Part shown: positions 28,969 through 37,856 of the stretch, piece by piece
How the letters are laid out: every line of letters starts with the position of its first letter
Numbering within the stretch: position 1 is the first letter of the stretch
Assembly: GCF_012272855.1 (NCBI RefSeq)
Contig: NZ_JAAXCQ010000006.1
Coordinates: 124,001 to 188,000 of the forward strand
Direction of reading: 5' to 3'
Length of the DNA: 64,000 nt
Origin: Arenibacter sp. 6A1
Lineage (GTDB): Bacteria; Bacteroidota; Bacteroidia; Flavobacteriales; Flavobacteriaceae
The notes under the pieces: generated by a model
Database searches by the model: none
Told to the model about the DNA's origin: nothing
The model's input: only the letters and a program-made list of their open reading frames with translations
Translations under genes and position numbers: made by a program

Positions 28969-29085
28969 TCTTAAGACAATGGTATTGGAGGTTGTTCATA
29001 AATTGTATAATTAAGGCAGCGTATAAGCAAAGGTTTTTTTGCCGAGGTATGGCGGAAAACGTTATCTATATTGTTACTGCGGAGA

Positions 29086-30090
29086 CTATCTAGGGACTTC
29101 TATGGTTTCTAAAATTTGTTTTACCACCTTGTCCGTAGTAAAACCTTCCATTTCTCGTTCTGGTGTCAACAAAATACGATGCCCAAGAATCGGGACTGCT
29201 ACTTTTTTTATATCATCTGGTGTAACAAAATCGCGTCCGTTGATGGCGGCCATTGCTTTTGAAGCGTCCATAATGGCTATAGAAGCTCTAGGGGAAGCTC
29301 CTAAATATAAGTTGGCATTGGTCCTAGTATTGTTGACAATACCTGCAATATACCGCATAAGATTGTTCTCTAGAACAATCTTATGTATGGTGGCTTGGTA
29401 ATTTTCAATCGCTTCGGCCGAGAGAATTGACGAAATAAGGCTTCCACTGTGCTGGTTCTTTTGATGGTGCTTGCTTTCCAAGATTTGGATCTCTTCTTCC
29501 AGGGAAGGATAGTTGACCTTTATTTTAAAAAGGAAACGATCTAATTGTGCTTCTGGCAAACGATAGGTGCCTTCCTGCTCAATAGGATTTTGGGTAGCAA
29601 ATACCAGAAAAGGCAACTTCATGGTATAGGTATTGCTATCAATGGTAATTTGGCGTTCGGCCATAGCTTCGAAAAGGGCAGCTTGAGTCTTTGCCGGGGC
29701 ACGGTTTATCTCATCGATTAAAATAATATTAGAAAACAAAGGGCCCTTTTTAAACTCGAACTCCGAGGTCTTTACATTAAAAACAGAAGTGCCCAAAATA
29801 TCACTGGGCATCAAATCTGGGGTAAACTGTATACGGCTAAAGGCTACATTCATGGTTTTGGCCAATAGTTTTGCCGTTTCGGTTTTTGCAACGCCCGGAA
29901 CACCTTCAATTAAAGAGTGTCCATTGGCAAGAATAGAAATAATCAAGAATTCGATCATGTCTTGCTGTCCAATAATAACCTTGCCTAACTCCGACTTTAT
30001 CTTTTCTACCGAGGTTTGCAAATGACTGAGATCAATTCTGCTTTTAAACTCTAGTGAATTTTTATCTTGTTGCTGTTGTGCTTCTTCCAT
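29086..30090 (-). CDS. MoxR-family AAA+ ATPase
   Basis: A 334-residue AAA+ chaperone-type ATPase. Walker A EGVPGVAKTE is at 62-71, Walker B IILIDEINRAP has Asp126-Glu127, and sensor FATQNPIEQEGTYRLPEAQLDRF follows. MoxR proteins work with VWA-type partners to mature or remodel complexes, often at the membrane. The cluster here (SpoIIM-like, membrane protein, DUF4129, DUF4350, MoxR, DUF58) is the common Bacteroidota set. The gene starts 3 bases after the DUF4350 stop, so translation is probably coupled. Confidence 0.92.
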   Translation of the reverse strand: MEEAQQQQDKNSLEFKSRIDLSHLQTSVEKIKSELGKVIIGQQDMIEFLIISILANGHSLIEGVPGVAKTETAKLLAKTMNVAFSRIQFTPDLMPSDILGTSVFNVKTSEFEFKKGPLFSNIILIDEINRAPAKTQAALFEAMAERQITIDSNTYTMKLPFLVFATQNPIEQEGTYRLPEAQLDRFLFKIKVNYPSLEEEIQILESKHHQKNQHSGSLISSILSAEAIENYQATIHKIVLENNLMRYIAGIVNNTRTNANLYLGASPRASIAIMDASKAMAAINGRDFVTPDDIKKVAVPILGHRILLTPEREMEGFTTDKVVKQILETIEVPR

Positions 30091-30093
30091 AGG

Positions 30094-31311
30094 TTATTTC
30101 TTAAAAGTGCTTGTTTTTTTATGCAAAGCAATTAGATCTTCTTCGCTATGCTTGGTTTTCAGTTTTAGTTGCTTTAAAAACTCTAGGACTTCCTTTGTTT
30201 CTTTTAGGGGTTTGCCTGATTTTGCCGATAATTCTTTGGCAGTTTTATCCGATAGGTCGTCCGTGTTAATGTAATAATGGGTACGGAGATATGCTAAAAA
30301 GTAATTGATTTTCTTAGCGATCAAGTCGCTGTAATCTTTGTGTTCAAAATATAGGGAGCCGATGGTTTTTGCAAATTCTATAGAAGAGTTTTCTAATGGC
30401 TCTATTACCGGAATAATGCGTTGTTCTCGCTTAGCCCTAAAAATAACAAATAACAGTATTCCTATAATACTTGTATAATATCCCCATTTTAATGCAGATT
30501 GACTCAAAATAAAGCGCAAGGGAGAGTCTATAATTTTACGGCCTGCTTTTTTATAATTGTCCCAATAGATAGGGTTGTTTTTTAAGTAAGAGAGGCTAAA
30601 GGAAACATAATCTTCATTTCCCCTAAGCATATAATAATTGGTAAATGCCTGGGGGGCAGTGCAGAGGTAAAAGTTGCCCTGGCCATATGGCACCCTAATA
30701 AAATTTGGACTTTTTGTTTTCAAACCGTTTGAAACATCATCTAGTAGCGAAGAGGCTTTTTTCTTAGGCTCAATATAGCCTAGGATACTGGTTTTTAAAC
30801 TGTCTACAGCCGTAAAGTAGGTATGGTTTAGCCCCTTAGAATACAAATGCTTTTTAGTAGGAAAGGCAGGGTTGGTATGGCTTAATAATACCGTGTCTTC
30901 TAGAACTGAATAAGACGTTTTTACCTTTATTTTCAGCGTATCAGACAAGTAGGAATCAAAACTTGTGGCAGCTATAAAAGCGTCGTTTCCTTGATGTACA
31001 TAGTGTAATAACTGCTTTGCTTCCTGCTTGTCGAACACCACTACATCGTTGATGACGATATAATTGGACATTGTTGATGAGTCCCTTTTCCGTAATATCG
31101 GATAGATGCTTTCTTCGACAAGGGTAATCGCTTCGTTGGGGAATAATTGTGATAATTCCTTAAAAAGAACATAGCCGCCAAAAGGTATTTTGTCCATGGC
31201 AGAATAGGAAGGCTTCCAATCAATAGGTCTAGGACGGCTTATTTCTATAGCGATAATCGCTAGGAGAACCGCAAAAAAAATACCTATTATTATTTTAGAA
31301 CGCTTATCCAC
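30094..31311 (-). CDS. DUF4350 membrane protein of the MoxR cluster
   Basis: The start is GTG at 31311, which overlaps the end of the DUF4129 gene by 8 bases. The 405-residue protein has an N-terminal membrane anchor (about 8-24), a DUF4350 domain facing the periplasm (PFGGYVLFKELSQLFP and following), a second membrane helix near residue 280 (LKWGYYTSIIGILLFVIF), and a cytoplasmic helical tail (about 300-405). The soluble domain looks like a Rossmann-type fold of the glutamine-amidotransferase type without a visible catalytic triad. Its function is unknown, but it belongs to the MoxR machinery by context. Confidence 0.8.
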   Translation of the reverse strand: MDKRSKIIIGIFFAVLLAIIAIEISRPRPIDWKPSYSAMDKIPFGGYVLFKELSQLFPNEAITLVEESIYPILRKRDSSTMSNYIVINDVVVFDKQEAKQLLHYVHQGNDAFIAATSFDSYLSDTLKIKVKTSYSVLEDTVLLSHTNPAFPTKKHLYSKGLNHTYFTAVDSLKTSILGYIEPKKKASSLLDDVSNGLKTKSPNFIRVPYGQGNFYLCTAPQAFTNYYMLRGNEDYVSFSLSYLKNNPIYWDNYKKAGRKIIDSPLRFILSQSALKWGYYTSIIGILLFVIFRAKREQRIIPVIEPLENSSIEFAKTIGSLYFEHKDYSDLIAKKINYFLAYLRTHYYINTDDLSDKTAKELSAKSGKPLKETKEVLEFLKQLKLKTKHSEEDLIALHKKTSTFKK

Positions 31312-32035
31312 GATTGTTTACAATTTTATTAAAACTCATAAATTTTAGACTCGCGGCCTCATAATTAATGGCATCTATCTGCTGTTCTCCATACCAGATA
31401 TAATCGTAGAGATAGGATATCTCCTTAAAGATCAATTGTAATTGGGGACTTTTAATTTCTTGTTGGTATTCTAGGTTAGTTTTATCGGCATGCCAGGCTA
31501 TAACGTCTTTTTGCGATAAGTTTTTTAGAGACTTCAAATGATGGTAACGGATGGCGAGTCGGTAGTTTTTCTGACCCAAGGCCTCTCCTATGAGCAGATC
31601 CAAGTCTAAATTTTCCAATTCTTCCTCGGAAAGGTTAAGGTCTATGATCGGTGTCGTTTTTTTGTTAAATAGAGATCTTAGGTTTTCCCTAATCAAGAAT
31701 CTAATGACCAAATAAATGGCCAATAGCCCTAAAAATAAGTAAATGATGATTTCTAATAAGATGAGTACATTGGCAGGGAGTGTTATGCCAAAAAAGTTCT
31801 CCATTGTAGTGCTAATCCATTGAAGTGCCCTCATTAAGAAATTTTCGGAAACTCCTTCCTTACTGTCGTATTCAAAGGCATTCCCCGAATATTTTTCATT
31901 GAAATCATCTCCAAAAGACCGTATTTGTATAGGCGAATGAAGATCTTCTGCCAAGGCAATAGTGTCCGTATTCTGTTGGGAGTACCCAAAGAAATAAATG
32001 CAAAAGCAAAAAAAGGCGTGGATATATTTTATCAC
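31304..32035 (-). CDS. DUF4129 membrane protein of the MoxR cluster
   Basis: The start is GTG at 32035, overlapping the stop of the upstream gene by 4 bases (GTGA). The 243-residue product has a signal peptide or first helix (about 4-19), a periplasmic stretch, a helix near residues 87-107 (VLILLEIIIYLFLGLLAIYLVIRF), and the cytoplasmic DUF4129 domain (about 130-240, with 'LIGEALGQKNYRLAIRYH'). This domain is usually at the C terminus of transglutaminase-like membrane proteins; here it stands alone, as is normal in flavobacterial MoxR operons. Confidence 0.78.
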   Translation of the reverse strand: MIKYIHAFFCFCIYFFGYSQQNTDTIALAEDLHSPIQIRSFGDDFNEKYSGNAFEYDSKEGVSENFLMRALQWISTTMENFFGITLPANVLILLEIIIYLFLGLLAIYLVIRFLIRENLRSLFNKKTTPIIDLNLSEEELENLDLDLLIGEALGQKNYRLAIRYHHLKSLKNLSQKDVIAWHADKTNLEYQQEIKSPQLQLIFKEISYLYDYIWYGEQQIDAINYEAASLKFMSFNKIVNNRG

Positions 32036-32979
32036 TGGTCTGTGTTTCCGATTTGATCTATTTTGTTTCTGGTATTTATATTATATGTCTTTTCGTGTAA
32101 AGAGAAATAAAGTAATCCATTCACAAATTGTGACAGACATTGTACATAAACAGTAATAATTAAAAAGAAACAAGTACCCAAGGTGTAGAGGATGGTAGGG
32201 ACAAGAGAACTAAGCTCAACCTCATTTTGAATCACATGAAAGGTGTACACTCCTACGATTACACTAGGAATCATTAGGATGATCATAAATAAAATGGTGA
32301 TGAGCAATCCAAGGATGAAATTTACACCAATAGCCTTCCAGAAGTTTTGGGTAATCAAATTCCACCCTTCTCCAAGGGCATCCACTACATTTTTGTCTTC
32401 TTTGAGCATCACAAAAAAGGAAACTCCAACCCATGCCATTAAAAAGTATTGGGCGATATATTGAAAAAACATGCCTATAATGGGGATGAAGGTCAAAAAT
32501 ATGATTAGAATCATAAATCCAAAAAAGAGCAACATCAATGTTAAAATAAAGGAGATAATTTTTCCTAGCTTGTTTTTTACGGTATCCCAAACATCTCCTT
32601 TTTTAAAATCTTGCCCTTTTTGTTCTTCATATTTGATCATATAGGCAGTGCTTAAACTATAATTTAATACGGCTACCATTATAAAGATGACAAAAAACAA
32701 CAGGCCGCCAACGATAAAATAAAGCGAATATGCGGCCTCGCTATTGCCAAACGAGGATAGGAGGGAATTATCGTTGGAAGTAATAATTCCAATAACTCCC
32801 GAGACTAACAGGTAGCTCACGAGTAAAAGGCCTATTAAAAAAATACCGTTATAGCTCAAAAATATATTGGTGAATTTTTTGAGATTTTGCTTAAAAAACT
32901 CGAAATAGAGCGAGATGATTTCTCCAAAATCACGATCTATTCTAAGTTCTATAAACTTTTTAGGCTGGTCTTTGGTCAT
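32032..32979 (-). CDS. Multi-pass membrane protein of the MoxR cluster
   Basis: A 315-residue hydrophobic protein with about six membrane helices (near 44-67, 87-113, 138-164, 166-197, 213-245 and 262-285). It resembles the DUF975/DUF4013-type or 'glycerophosphoryl diester phosphodiesterase membrane domain' proteins, with no catalytic residues. Its start overlaps the SpoIIM-like gene by 20 bases and its stop overlaps the DUF4129 gene by 4 bases, which shows tight translational coupling. The function is unknown. Confidence 0.7.
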   Translation of the reverse strand: MTKDQPKKFIELRIDRDFGEIISLYFEFFKQNLKKFTNIFLSYNGIFLIGLLLVSYLLVSGVIGIITSNDNSLLSSFGNSEAAYSLYFIVGGLLFFVIFIMVAVLNYSLSTAYMIKYEEQKGQDFKKGDVWDTVKNKLGKIISFILTLMLLFFGFMILIIFLTFIPIIGMFFQYIAQYFLMAWVGVSFFVMLKEDKNVVDALGEGWNLITQNFWKAIGVNFILGLLITILFMIILMIPSVIVGVYTFHVIQNEVELSSLVPTILYTLGTCFFLIITVYVQCLSQFVNGLLYFSLHEKTYNINTRNKIDQIGNTDQ

Positions 32980-33928
32980 GTTTTTGCTGTAATAGGATTG
33001 GATATAAAATGTAATAAAAAATAACGAATACTAGGGAACTGCCAATGATTAAAAATGCCAACCAAGAAGGCATATGTGAGTAGCGGGTAATAAAACCTTC
33101 AATAAACCCTGCTATGATAAAAAATGGAATGGTGCTGACGACTACTTTTAGTCCGTCCTTGGCACCTTTCATAAAGGAAATTCGCCTAGAATATGTTTTT
33201 GGGAATAAGATGCTATTTCCCATAATAAGGCCAGCACAACCCGCTATGATAATAACCGATATTTCGATGGTTCCATGTAACCATATTTGCTTATTGGCCT
33301 GTAAAAAAACATCTTGGGTATAGAAAAAAGTAATAAAGGACCCCAACATGACACCATTACTAAATAAAATATAGGCGGTGCCAAGACTGGTTATGACCCC
33401 AAAAGAAAAGGCTAGGAAGGCTACTCTGATATTGTTTATTGTGATTCCCAAAAAAGAACCAATTTCACTCCCTCCCTTATAAATGGCCGTAGGATCGCCT
33501 TTGGCAATATTGTTCAAGGTCTCATTTACATAGGCATCACCCAAAATTAACCTCACAAAACTGTCATCATTCAAAACAGATAAACTGCCGATCGCGGTAG
33601 CTACAGCAAAAATTAAAAAGGCGAATCCTAATGTTTTATGATATTGCCGAAAAAACAAGGGGAATTCCGTTGTCCAAAAATCCAGGATCCTATGACGACT
33701 TTCTTTTTTGTTTTTATAAATCCTCTGATGGGCTTGAGAGGCCAAAGAATTTAAATATAATAGGGTCTTGCTTTCTGGGTAATAGGTCTGTGCGTAGGCT
33801 AAGTCATTGGTAAGTTGGATGTAGCCGCTGGCAAGCTGGTCTGGATCAATTTTGGTATTAAAGTGAATAGCCTTTTCAAATGCTATCCATTTTTCCTTAT
33901 TTTGCTTTACAAAAGCAGCTTCACGCAT
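32960..33928 (-). CDS. SpoIIM-like (stage II sporulation protein M family) membrane protein
   Basis: A 322-residue protein with a cytoplasmic N-terminal helical part (about 1-95) followed by about five membrane helices. The family signature LGITINNIRVAFLAFSFGVITSLGTAYILFSNGVMLG and the later LHGTIEISVIIIAGCAGLIMG are clear. In Firmicutes SpoIIM acts in the peptidoglycan-remodelling DMP complex during engulfment. This organism does not sporulate, so the role is different and unknown. It is the first gene of the six-gene operon, divergent from an RDD gene across 38 bases. Confidence 0.85.
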   Translation of the reverse strand: MREAAFVKQNKEKWIAFEKAIHFNTKIDPDQLASGYIQLTNDLAYAQTYYPESKTLLYLNSLASQAHQRIYKNKKESRHRILDFWTTEFPLFFRQYHKTLGFAFLIFAVATAIGSLSVLNDDSFVRLILGDAYVNETLNNIAKGDPTAIYKGGSEIGSFLGITINNIRVAFLAFSFGVITSLGTAYILFSNGVMLGSFITFFYTQDVFLQANKQIWLHGTIEISVIIIAGCAGLIMGNSILFPKTYSRRISFMKGAKDGLKVVVSTIPFFIIAGFIEGFITRYSHMPSWLAFLIIGSSLVFVIFYYILYPILLQQKHDQRPA

Positions 33929-33950
33929 AGTGGGATTGTCCTTTAAAAAA

Positions 33951-33982
33951 TAAAAATAGCACTAATATGTCCAACCTTCAAA
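33951..33982 (-). promoter_or_regulatory. Candidate promoter of the MoxR operon, inside the start of the RDD gene
   Basis: On the minus strand TTTG (plus 33979-33982), a 20-base spacer and TATTTTTA (plus 33951-33958) match the Bacteroidota promoter with one mismatch in the -7 box. The -33 half lies inside the first codons of the divergent RDD gene, because only 38 bases separate the two starts. Confidence 0.4.
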
Positions 33983-34692
33983 TCAATACCACACAAAATG
34001 TTCCCCTGGATTATAAAATAGTTGGGGTTGGAGAGCGTATTATCGCCTTTTTAATAGATGGTTTTGTGCTTTATCTGTATGCGGTATTGGTGCAATTTAT
34101 CGGAAAGGGGATAGGATATGTCTTTGAAGATAACTGGACCCAAATTGGTTTGGTGAGTTTGATTTTTTTGCCCGCCATGTTCTATAGTCTAGTAATGCAT
34201 AGTTTATTCAATGGCCGAACTATAGGGAAAATGTTATTAAAAATGCGAGTGGTACGCTTAGACGGAACCCCGGTTCATTGGTCCAATTTATTGGTCCGTT
34301 GGATGCTGAGGTTAGTCGATATTTGGTTGTTTTTTGGGTCTGTAGGATTGTTGACCATTTTATTTTCCGATAAAAAACAACGCTTGGGTGATGCTGCGGC
34401 CGGAACAGTGGTTATCAGTACTAAAAACCACACAAAGGTTTCCCATACCATCTTGGAAGAAATAGAAGAAACCTATGTCCCTCAGTTTGCAAATGTTATC
34501 GTACTATCCGATAAAGATGTTAGATTAATAAAAGAAACCCTTTATATTGCGAAAAAAAGTGGCGATCATAAAACGCTAAATATCTTAAGGAACAAAGTAG
34601 AGAGTATTTTGAATACAAATTCCGATTTATACGACATCCCCTATATAGATACTGTTTTAAAAGATTATAACTATTTCACTCAAAAGCTATAA
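33967..34692 (+). CDS. RDD-family membrane protein
   Basis: The 241-residue protein contains the RDD domain in its first two thirds: VGVGERIIAFLIDGFVLYLY (Arg and Asp of the first helix), FNGRTIGKMLLKMRVVRLDG, and LRLVDIWLFF followed by SDKKQRLGDAAAGTVV. There are about four membrane helices and a cytoplasmic helical C-terminal tail (about 165-241). RDD proteins are thought to be transporters or ion exchangers in some species. The gene is divergent from the MoxR operon and 3 bases upstream of the TRIC-type gene, so it links the two. Confidence 0.85.
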   Translation: MSNLQINTTQNVPLDYKIVGVGERIIAFLIDGFVLYLYAVLVQFIGKGIGYVFEDNWTQIGLVSLIFLPAMFYSLVMHSLFNGRTIGKMLLKMRVVRLDGTPVHWSNLLVRWMLRLVDIWLFFGSVGLLTILFSDKKQRLGDAAAGTVVISTKNHTKVSHTILEEIEETYVPQFANVIVLSDKDVRLIKETLYIAKKSGDHKTLNILRNKVESILNTNSDLYDIPYIDTVLKDYNYFTQKL

Positions 34693-34695
34693 CCT

Positions 34696-35313
34696 ATGTT
34701 TTATTTTTTTATTGATGTATTAGGAATTATAGCCTTTTCTATTTCAGGGGTTTTGGTGGCCATGGAAAAAAAACTCGATCCTTTTGGCGTTTTTATCATT
34801 GCATTCGTCACTTCAGTGGGTGGCGGTACACTAAGAGATGTGCTGTTAGGAGCTACGCCCGTATTTTGGTTAAAGGAGATGGTTTATATTATCGTCATTA
34901 CGGTGACTGTAATTTTCGCTATTATATTTAGGGATAAATTAAAATATGTAAGAACATCACTGTTTTTGTTCGATACCATAGGTATAGGCCTCTATACGTT
35001 GGTAGGGATAGAAAAAGGGCTAAATGTTGGACTGGTGCCAGTGATGTGTGTAGCCTTGGGAACTATGACCGCTTGTTTTGGTGGTGTTACCAGGGATATT
35101 CTTTGCAACGAAATTCCAGTTATCTTTAGAAAGGAAATTTACGCAACAGCTTGTATTATTGGTGGATTTAGTTACTTCTTAATTATTCAATTTCCTATTG
35201 AGGTTACTTATGCGAATATTATGGCCATTTGCATAGTAATCGGCATACGATTGCTGGCGGTAAAATTTAACATTGCGCTACCCAATATTTATCGAATCGC
35301 TAAGAAAAAGTAA
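34696..35313 (+). CDS. TRIC-type (UPF0126) cation channel family membrane protein
   Basis: A 205-residue protein with seven predicted helices in two homologous halves. Each half carries the diagnostic motif: VGGGTLRDVLLG (about 41-52) and FGGVTRDILCN (about 130-140). The 'GG.xRD' motifs are hallmarks of the trimeric intracellular cation-selective channel family (bacterial YicG and similar). The gene starts 3 bases after the RDD stop. The physiological role in bacteria is not settled. Confidence 0.88.
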   Translation: MFYFFIDVLGIIAFSISGVLVAMEKKLDPFGVFIIAFVTSVGGGTLRDVLLGATPVFWLKEMVYIIVITVTVIFAIIFRDKLKYVRTSLFLFDTIGIGLYTLVGIEKGLNVGLVPVMCVALGTMTACFGGVTRDILCNEIPVIFRKEIYATACIIGGFSYFLIIQFPIEVTYANIMAICIVIGIRLLAVKFNIALPNIYRIAKKK

Positions 35314-35392
35314 GAGCATTGCCTATTCTCAGGGAAGTAAACCTACCTTGCTTTCCTCATTAGAAACTCTTTCTAAGGGATATGTACCACGG

Positions 35393-36118
35393 TTATTTTA
35401 TAACCTCGGCCTTTAAGATATAAATGTTTTTTGAGGGCCAATCACCATTGTCGACCGGCTGTCGGTTTATCTCGTCTACCACATCCATGCCTTCTATTAC
35501 TTTTCCAAAGGGAGTATAACTGCCATCGAGATGGTAGGAGCCGGGTTTGGTAACCACGATAAAAAACTCGTAAGGCGAGGCAAGTTTATGTGGATTGTTT
35601 ACTTCACTGCTAGGCATTGATATGGTGCCCCTATGGTGTTTATGTCCTTTTTTGGCATCGGGAGGTAAAAGGTAACGTCCTATTTCTCCTCTTTTTTTGG
35701 CTGTTTCCAAATTATCGGCATTGCCACCTTGGATGATGAAGTTTTTTACGACCCTGTGAAAATAAGTGTTGTTAAAATACCCCTGTTTGGTGAGGTATAT
35801 AAAATTGGCCTTGTGATAGGGAACATTGTCGAATAATTGTATCACAATAGATCCAAAGCTAGTAGTTAACTTCACCTTGTCTTCCTTCAAGGTTTTGCTG
35901 TAATTAAAGAAAAATTCTATCGCATTTTCCTCGGTAAGCTTAAAAGGTTCTTCTTCCTCGACCACAGGGGGAGGCAGGGAGTCGGGTTTACTTAAGGTGT
36001 CGGCTTTAACTTTGGTCTCGGTAATATTTGTTGTTTTTGTAGCCGATGACTCTTTACAGCTTAGTAGCAAGAGGCTAAAGATAAATAATAAGGAAAGGGC
36101 AATTCTTGTCAGTGTCAT
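35393..36118 (-). CDS. Cyclophilin-type peptidyl-prolyl isomerase lipoprotein
   Basis: A 241-residue lipoprotein (lipobox LLLLSC, Cys21) with a Pro/Glu-rich linker (about 40-60) and a cyclophilin domain (about 78-240). The domain shows TTSFGSIVIQLF, YFHRVVKNFIIQGGN (active-site Arg) and a late GKVIEGMDVVDEIN. It lacks the classical 'NGSQFF' block; the equivalent region reads LASPYEFFIVV, so the active site is atypical but similar to many bacterial cyclophilins. It probably assists folding of envelope proteins. Confidence 0.87.
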   Translation of the reverse strand: MTLTRIALSLLFIFSLLLLSCKESSATKTTNITETKVKADTLSKPDSLPPPVVEEEEPFKLTEENAIEFFFNYSKTLKEDKVKLTTSFGSIVIQLFDNVPYHKANFIYLTKQGYFNNTYFHRVVKNFIIQGGNADNLETAKKRGEIGRYLLPPDAKKGHKHHRGTISMPSSEVNNPHKLASPYEFFIVVTKPGSYHLDGSYTPFGKVIEGMDVVDEINRQPVDNGDWPSKNIYILKAEVIK

Positions 36119-36263
36119 TCAAGTTAAATTAATAATTTGTAAGGAAGAACATATCCTGGAACTTCCTTTTTTATAGCTTATTTTTTGGCGTTAAATGATA
36201 GTTTCAAGCATTTGGTTGCTTGTTTTTACTTAATTTGCTGAAAATTACAAAAAAAATAACAGT

Positions 36264-36905
36264 GTGAATTTTGATGACTTTTCAGATAGAATTTCAAAAA
36301 TAGAAAATCTACCGCTTCCTGGAAGGGCTTCGCATTATAAAATGACCCCTTTAATGAGAATTAGGGAATTGGAATCGGAAGCATTCATAAAGAAAAACCC
36401 CAAACAGGCCGCGGTTATGGCCTTGTTTTATCCCAGCCTAAAGCACGAGGCTAATCTTTTGCTAATTCTTAGAAACACCTATAAGGGGGTACATAGCGCT
36501 CAAATTGCCCTTCCCGGAGGTAAATTGGAAAAGGGCGATGCCAACTTATTGGCTACAGCATTAAGGGAAACTCAAGAAGAAGTAGGGGCGGTGCCAGAAA
36601 GAATAAAGGTTATTAAATCATTATCCGAAATTTATATTCCACCTAGTAATTTTGAGGTACAACCCTTCCTAGGTTTGTATAGAAAGGAACAGCCTTTTTT
36701 GTTGCAGGCCGAGGAAGTGGCTGCCTTGGTAGAAGTGTCTGTGACAGATTTTATGGATGATAGTAAGGTGGTGCAAAGGAGAATTACTACTTCCTATGCT
36801 CAGAATATTCCCGTTCCCGCATTTAATTTTATGGGGTATACCGTATGGGGAGCAACAGCTATGATGCTTAGCGAAATTAAAGAATTATTAAAACAGGTGT
36901 TATAA
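36264..36905 (+). CDS. Nudix hydrolase, CoA pyrophosphatase type
   Basis: The start is GTG at 36264 (MNFDDFSDRI). The 213-residue protein has the UPF0035/CoA-diphosphatase signature LLLILRNTYKGVHSAQIALPGGKL preceding the Nudix box (GGKLEKGDANLLATALRE, then TQEEVG). The box has one extra residue before RE, as in the NudL/CoA pyrophosphatase group. It probably splits CoA or oxidised CoA into 4'-phosphopantetheine and 3',5'-ADP. The gene stands alone on the plus strand before the acyltransferase gene. Confidence 0.85.
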   Translation: MNFDDFSDRISKIENLPLPGRASHYKMTPLMRIRELESEAFIKKNPKQAAVMALFYPSLKHEANLLLILRNTYKGVHSAQIALPGGKLEKGDANLLATALRETQEEVGAVPERIKVIKSLSEIYIPPSNFEVQPFLGLYRKEQPFLLQAEEVAALVEVSVTDFMDDSKVVQRRITTSYAQNIPVPAFNFMGYTVWGATAMMLSEIKELLKQVL

Positions 36906-37052
36906 AATATAAATAGTGAATTGTATGGTGTGTATAGTTCTGATAATACAGTAAAATTATACTAGCTTATGCCTATAAGAACATTTTGTAAATTTCCAAG
37001 CGGTGTCTAAGATACTTATTTTGTAATTTTGGCCTTAAACCTAAAAAAACAT

Positions 37053-37856
37053 ATGGGCTTATTTAAGAAAAACCCTTTCGGACATAATTTGTTTATTAAA
37101 AAATGGCTTATACGTATTCTTGCCCTTTTAACACATAAAAGATACCGAGGATTTAATACCTTAGAAATTGAAGGGTCGGATATAATTAGAAATCTGCCTT
37201 CAGAAAATGTGTTGTTCGTCAGTAACCACCAAACCTATTTTGCCGACGTAGTGGCTATGTTTCACGTATTTAATGCCAGTTTAAGTGGACGGGAAGATTC
37301 TTTGAAAAATCTCGGCTATATATGGCAGCCCAAGCTAAATATGTACTACGTAGCAGCGGCCGAAACCATGAAGAAAAGTCTGTTGACTAAAATTATGGCC
37401 TATGCAGGATCGGTAAGTGTAGAGCGTACGTGGAGAGCGGAAGGCAAGGAAGTAAAGCGTCAAGTGAAAATGAGCGATATTACTAATATCGGTACCGCCT
37501 TAAATGATGGATGGGTAATTACCTTTCCTCAGGGAACCACTACGCCATGGAAACCCTTAAGAAAAGGAACCTCGCATATAATAAAGAAATATAGACCAGT
37601 GGTGGTGCCTGTTGTAATCGATGGTTTCAGACGTTCTTTTGACAAAAAAGGACTTCGCATAAAAAAGAAAGGGATTTTGCAATCTATGGTAATTAAAGAG
37701 CCCTTGAATATTGACTATGATAATGAATCTTTTGATTCAATCTTAGAAAAATTGGAATATGCCATAGAACAACACCCTTCCTTTTTAAAGGTGATTTCCA
37801 AGGCAGATTTAATGGCCCTGGAAGAGGAAAATAAACAACGTAGGTTTAGAGCCTAA
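37053..37856 (+). CDS. 1-acyl-sn-glycerol-3-phosphate acyltransferase-like (PlsC family)
   Basis: The start is the ATG at 37053 (MGLFKKNPFGHN), giving 267 residues; a TTG 24 bases earlier is less likely. The catalytic motif NHQTYFADVV (H...D) near residue 58 and the substrate motif FPQGTTTPW (about 164-172) identify the PlsC/LPLAT superfamily. It acts in phospholipid or membrane-lipid synthesis. The stop codon overlaps the convergent gene by 4 bases, and the transcription terminator lies inside that neighbour's coding sequence. Confidence 0.82.
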   Translation: MGLFKKNPFGHNLFIKKWLIRILALLTHKRYRGFNTLEIEGSDIIRNLPSENVLFVSNHQTYFADVVAMFHVFNASLSGREDSLKNLGYIWQPKLNMYYVAAAETMKKSLLTKIMAYAGSVSVERTWRAEGKEVKRQVKMSDITNIGTALNDGWVITFPQGTTTPWKPLRKGTSHIIKKYRPVVVPVVIDGFRRSFDKKGLRIKKKGILQSMVIKEPLNIDYDNESFDSILEKLEYAIEQHPSFLKVISKADLMALEEENKQRRFRA

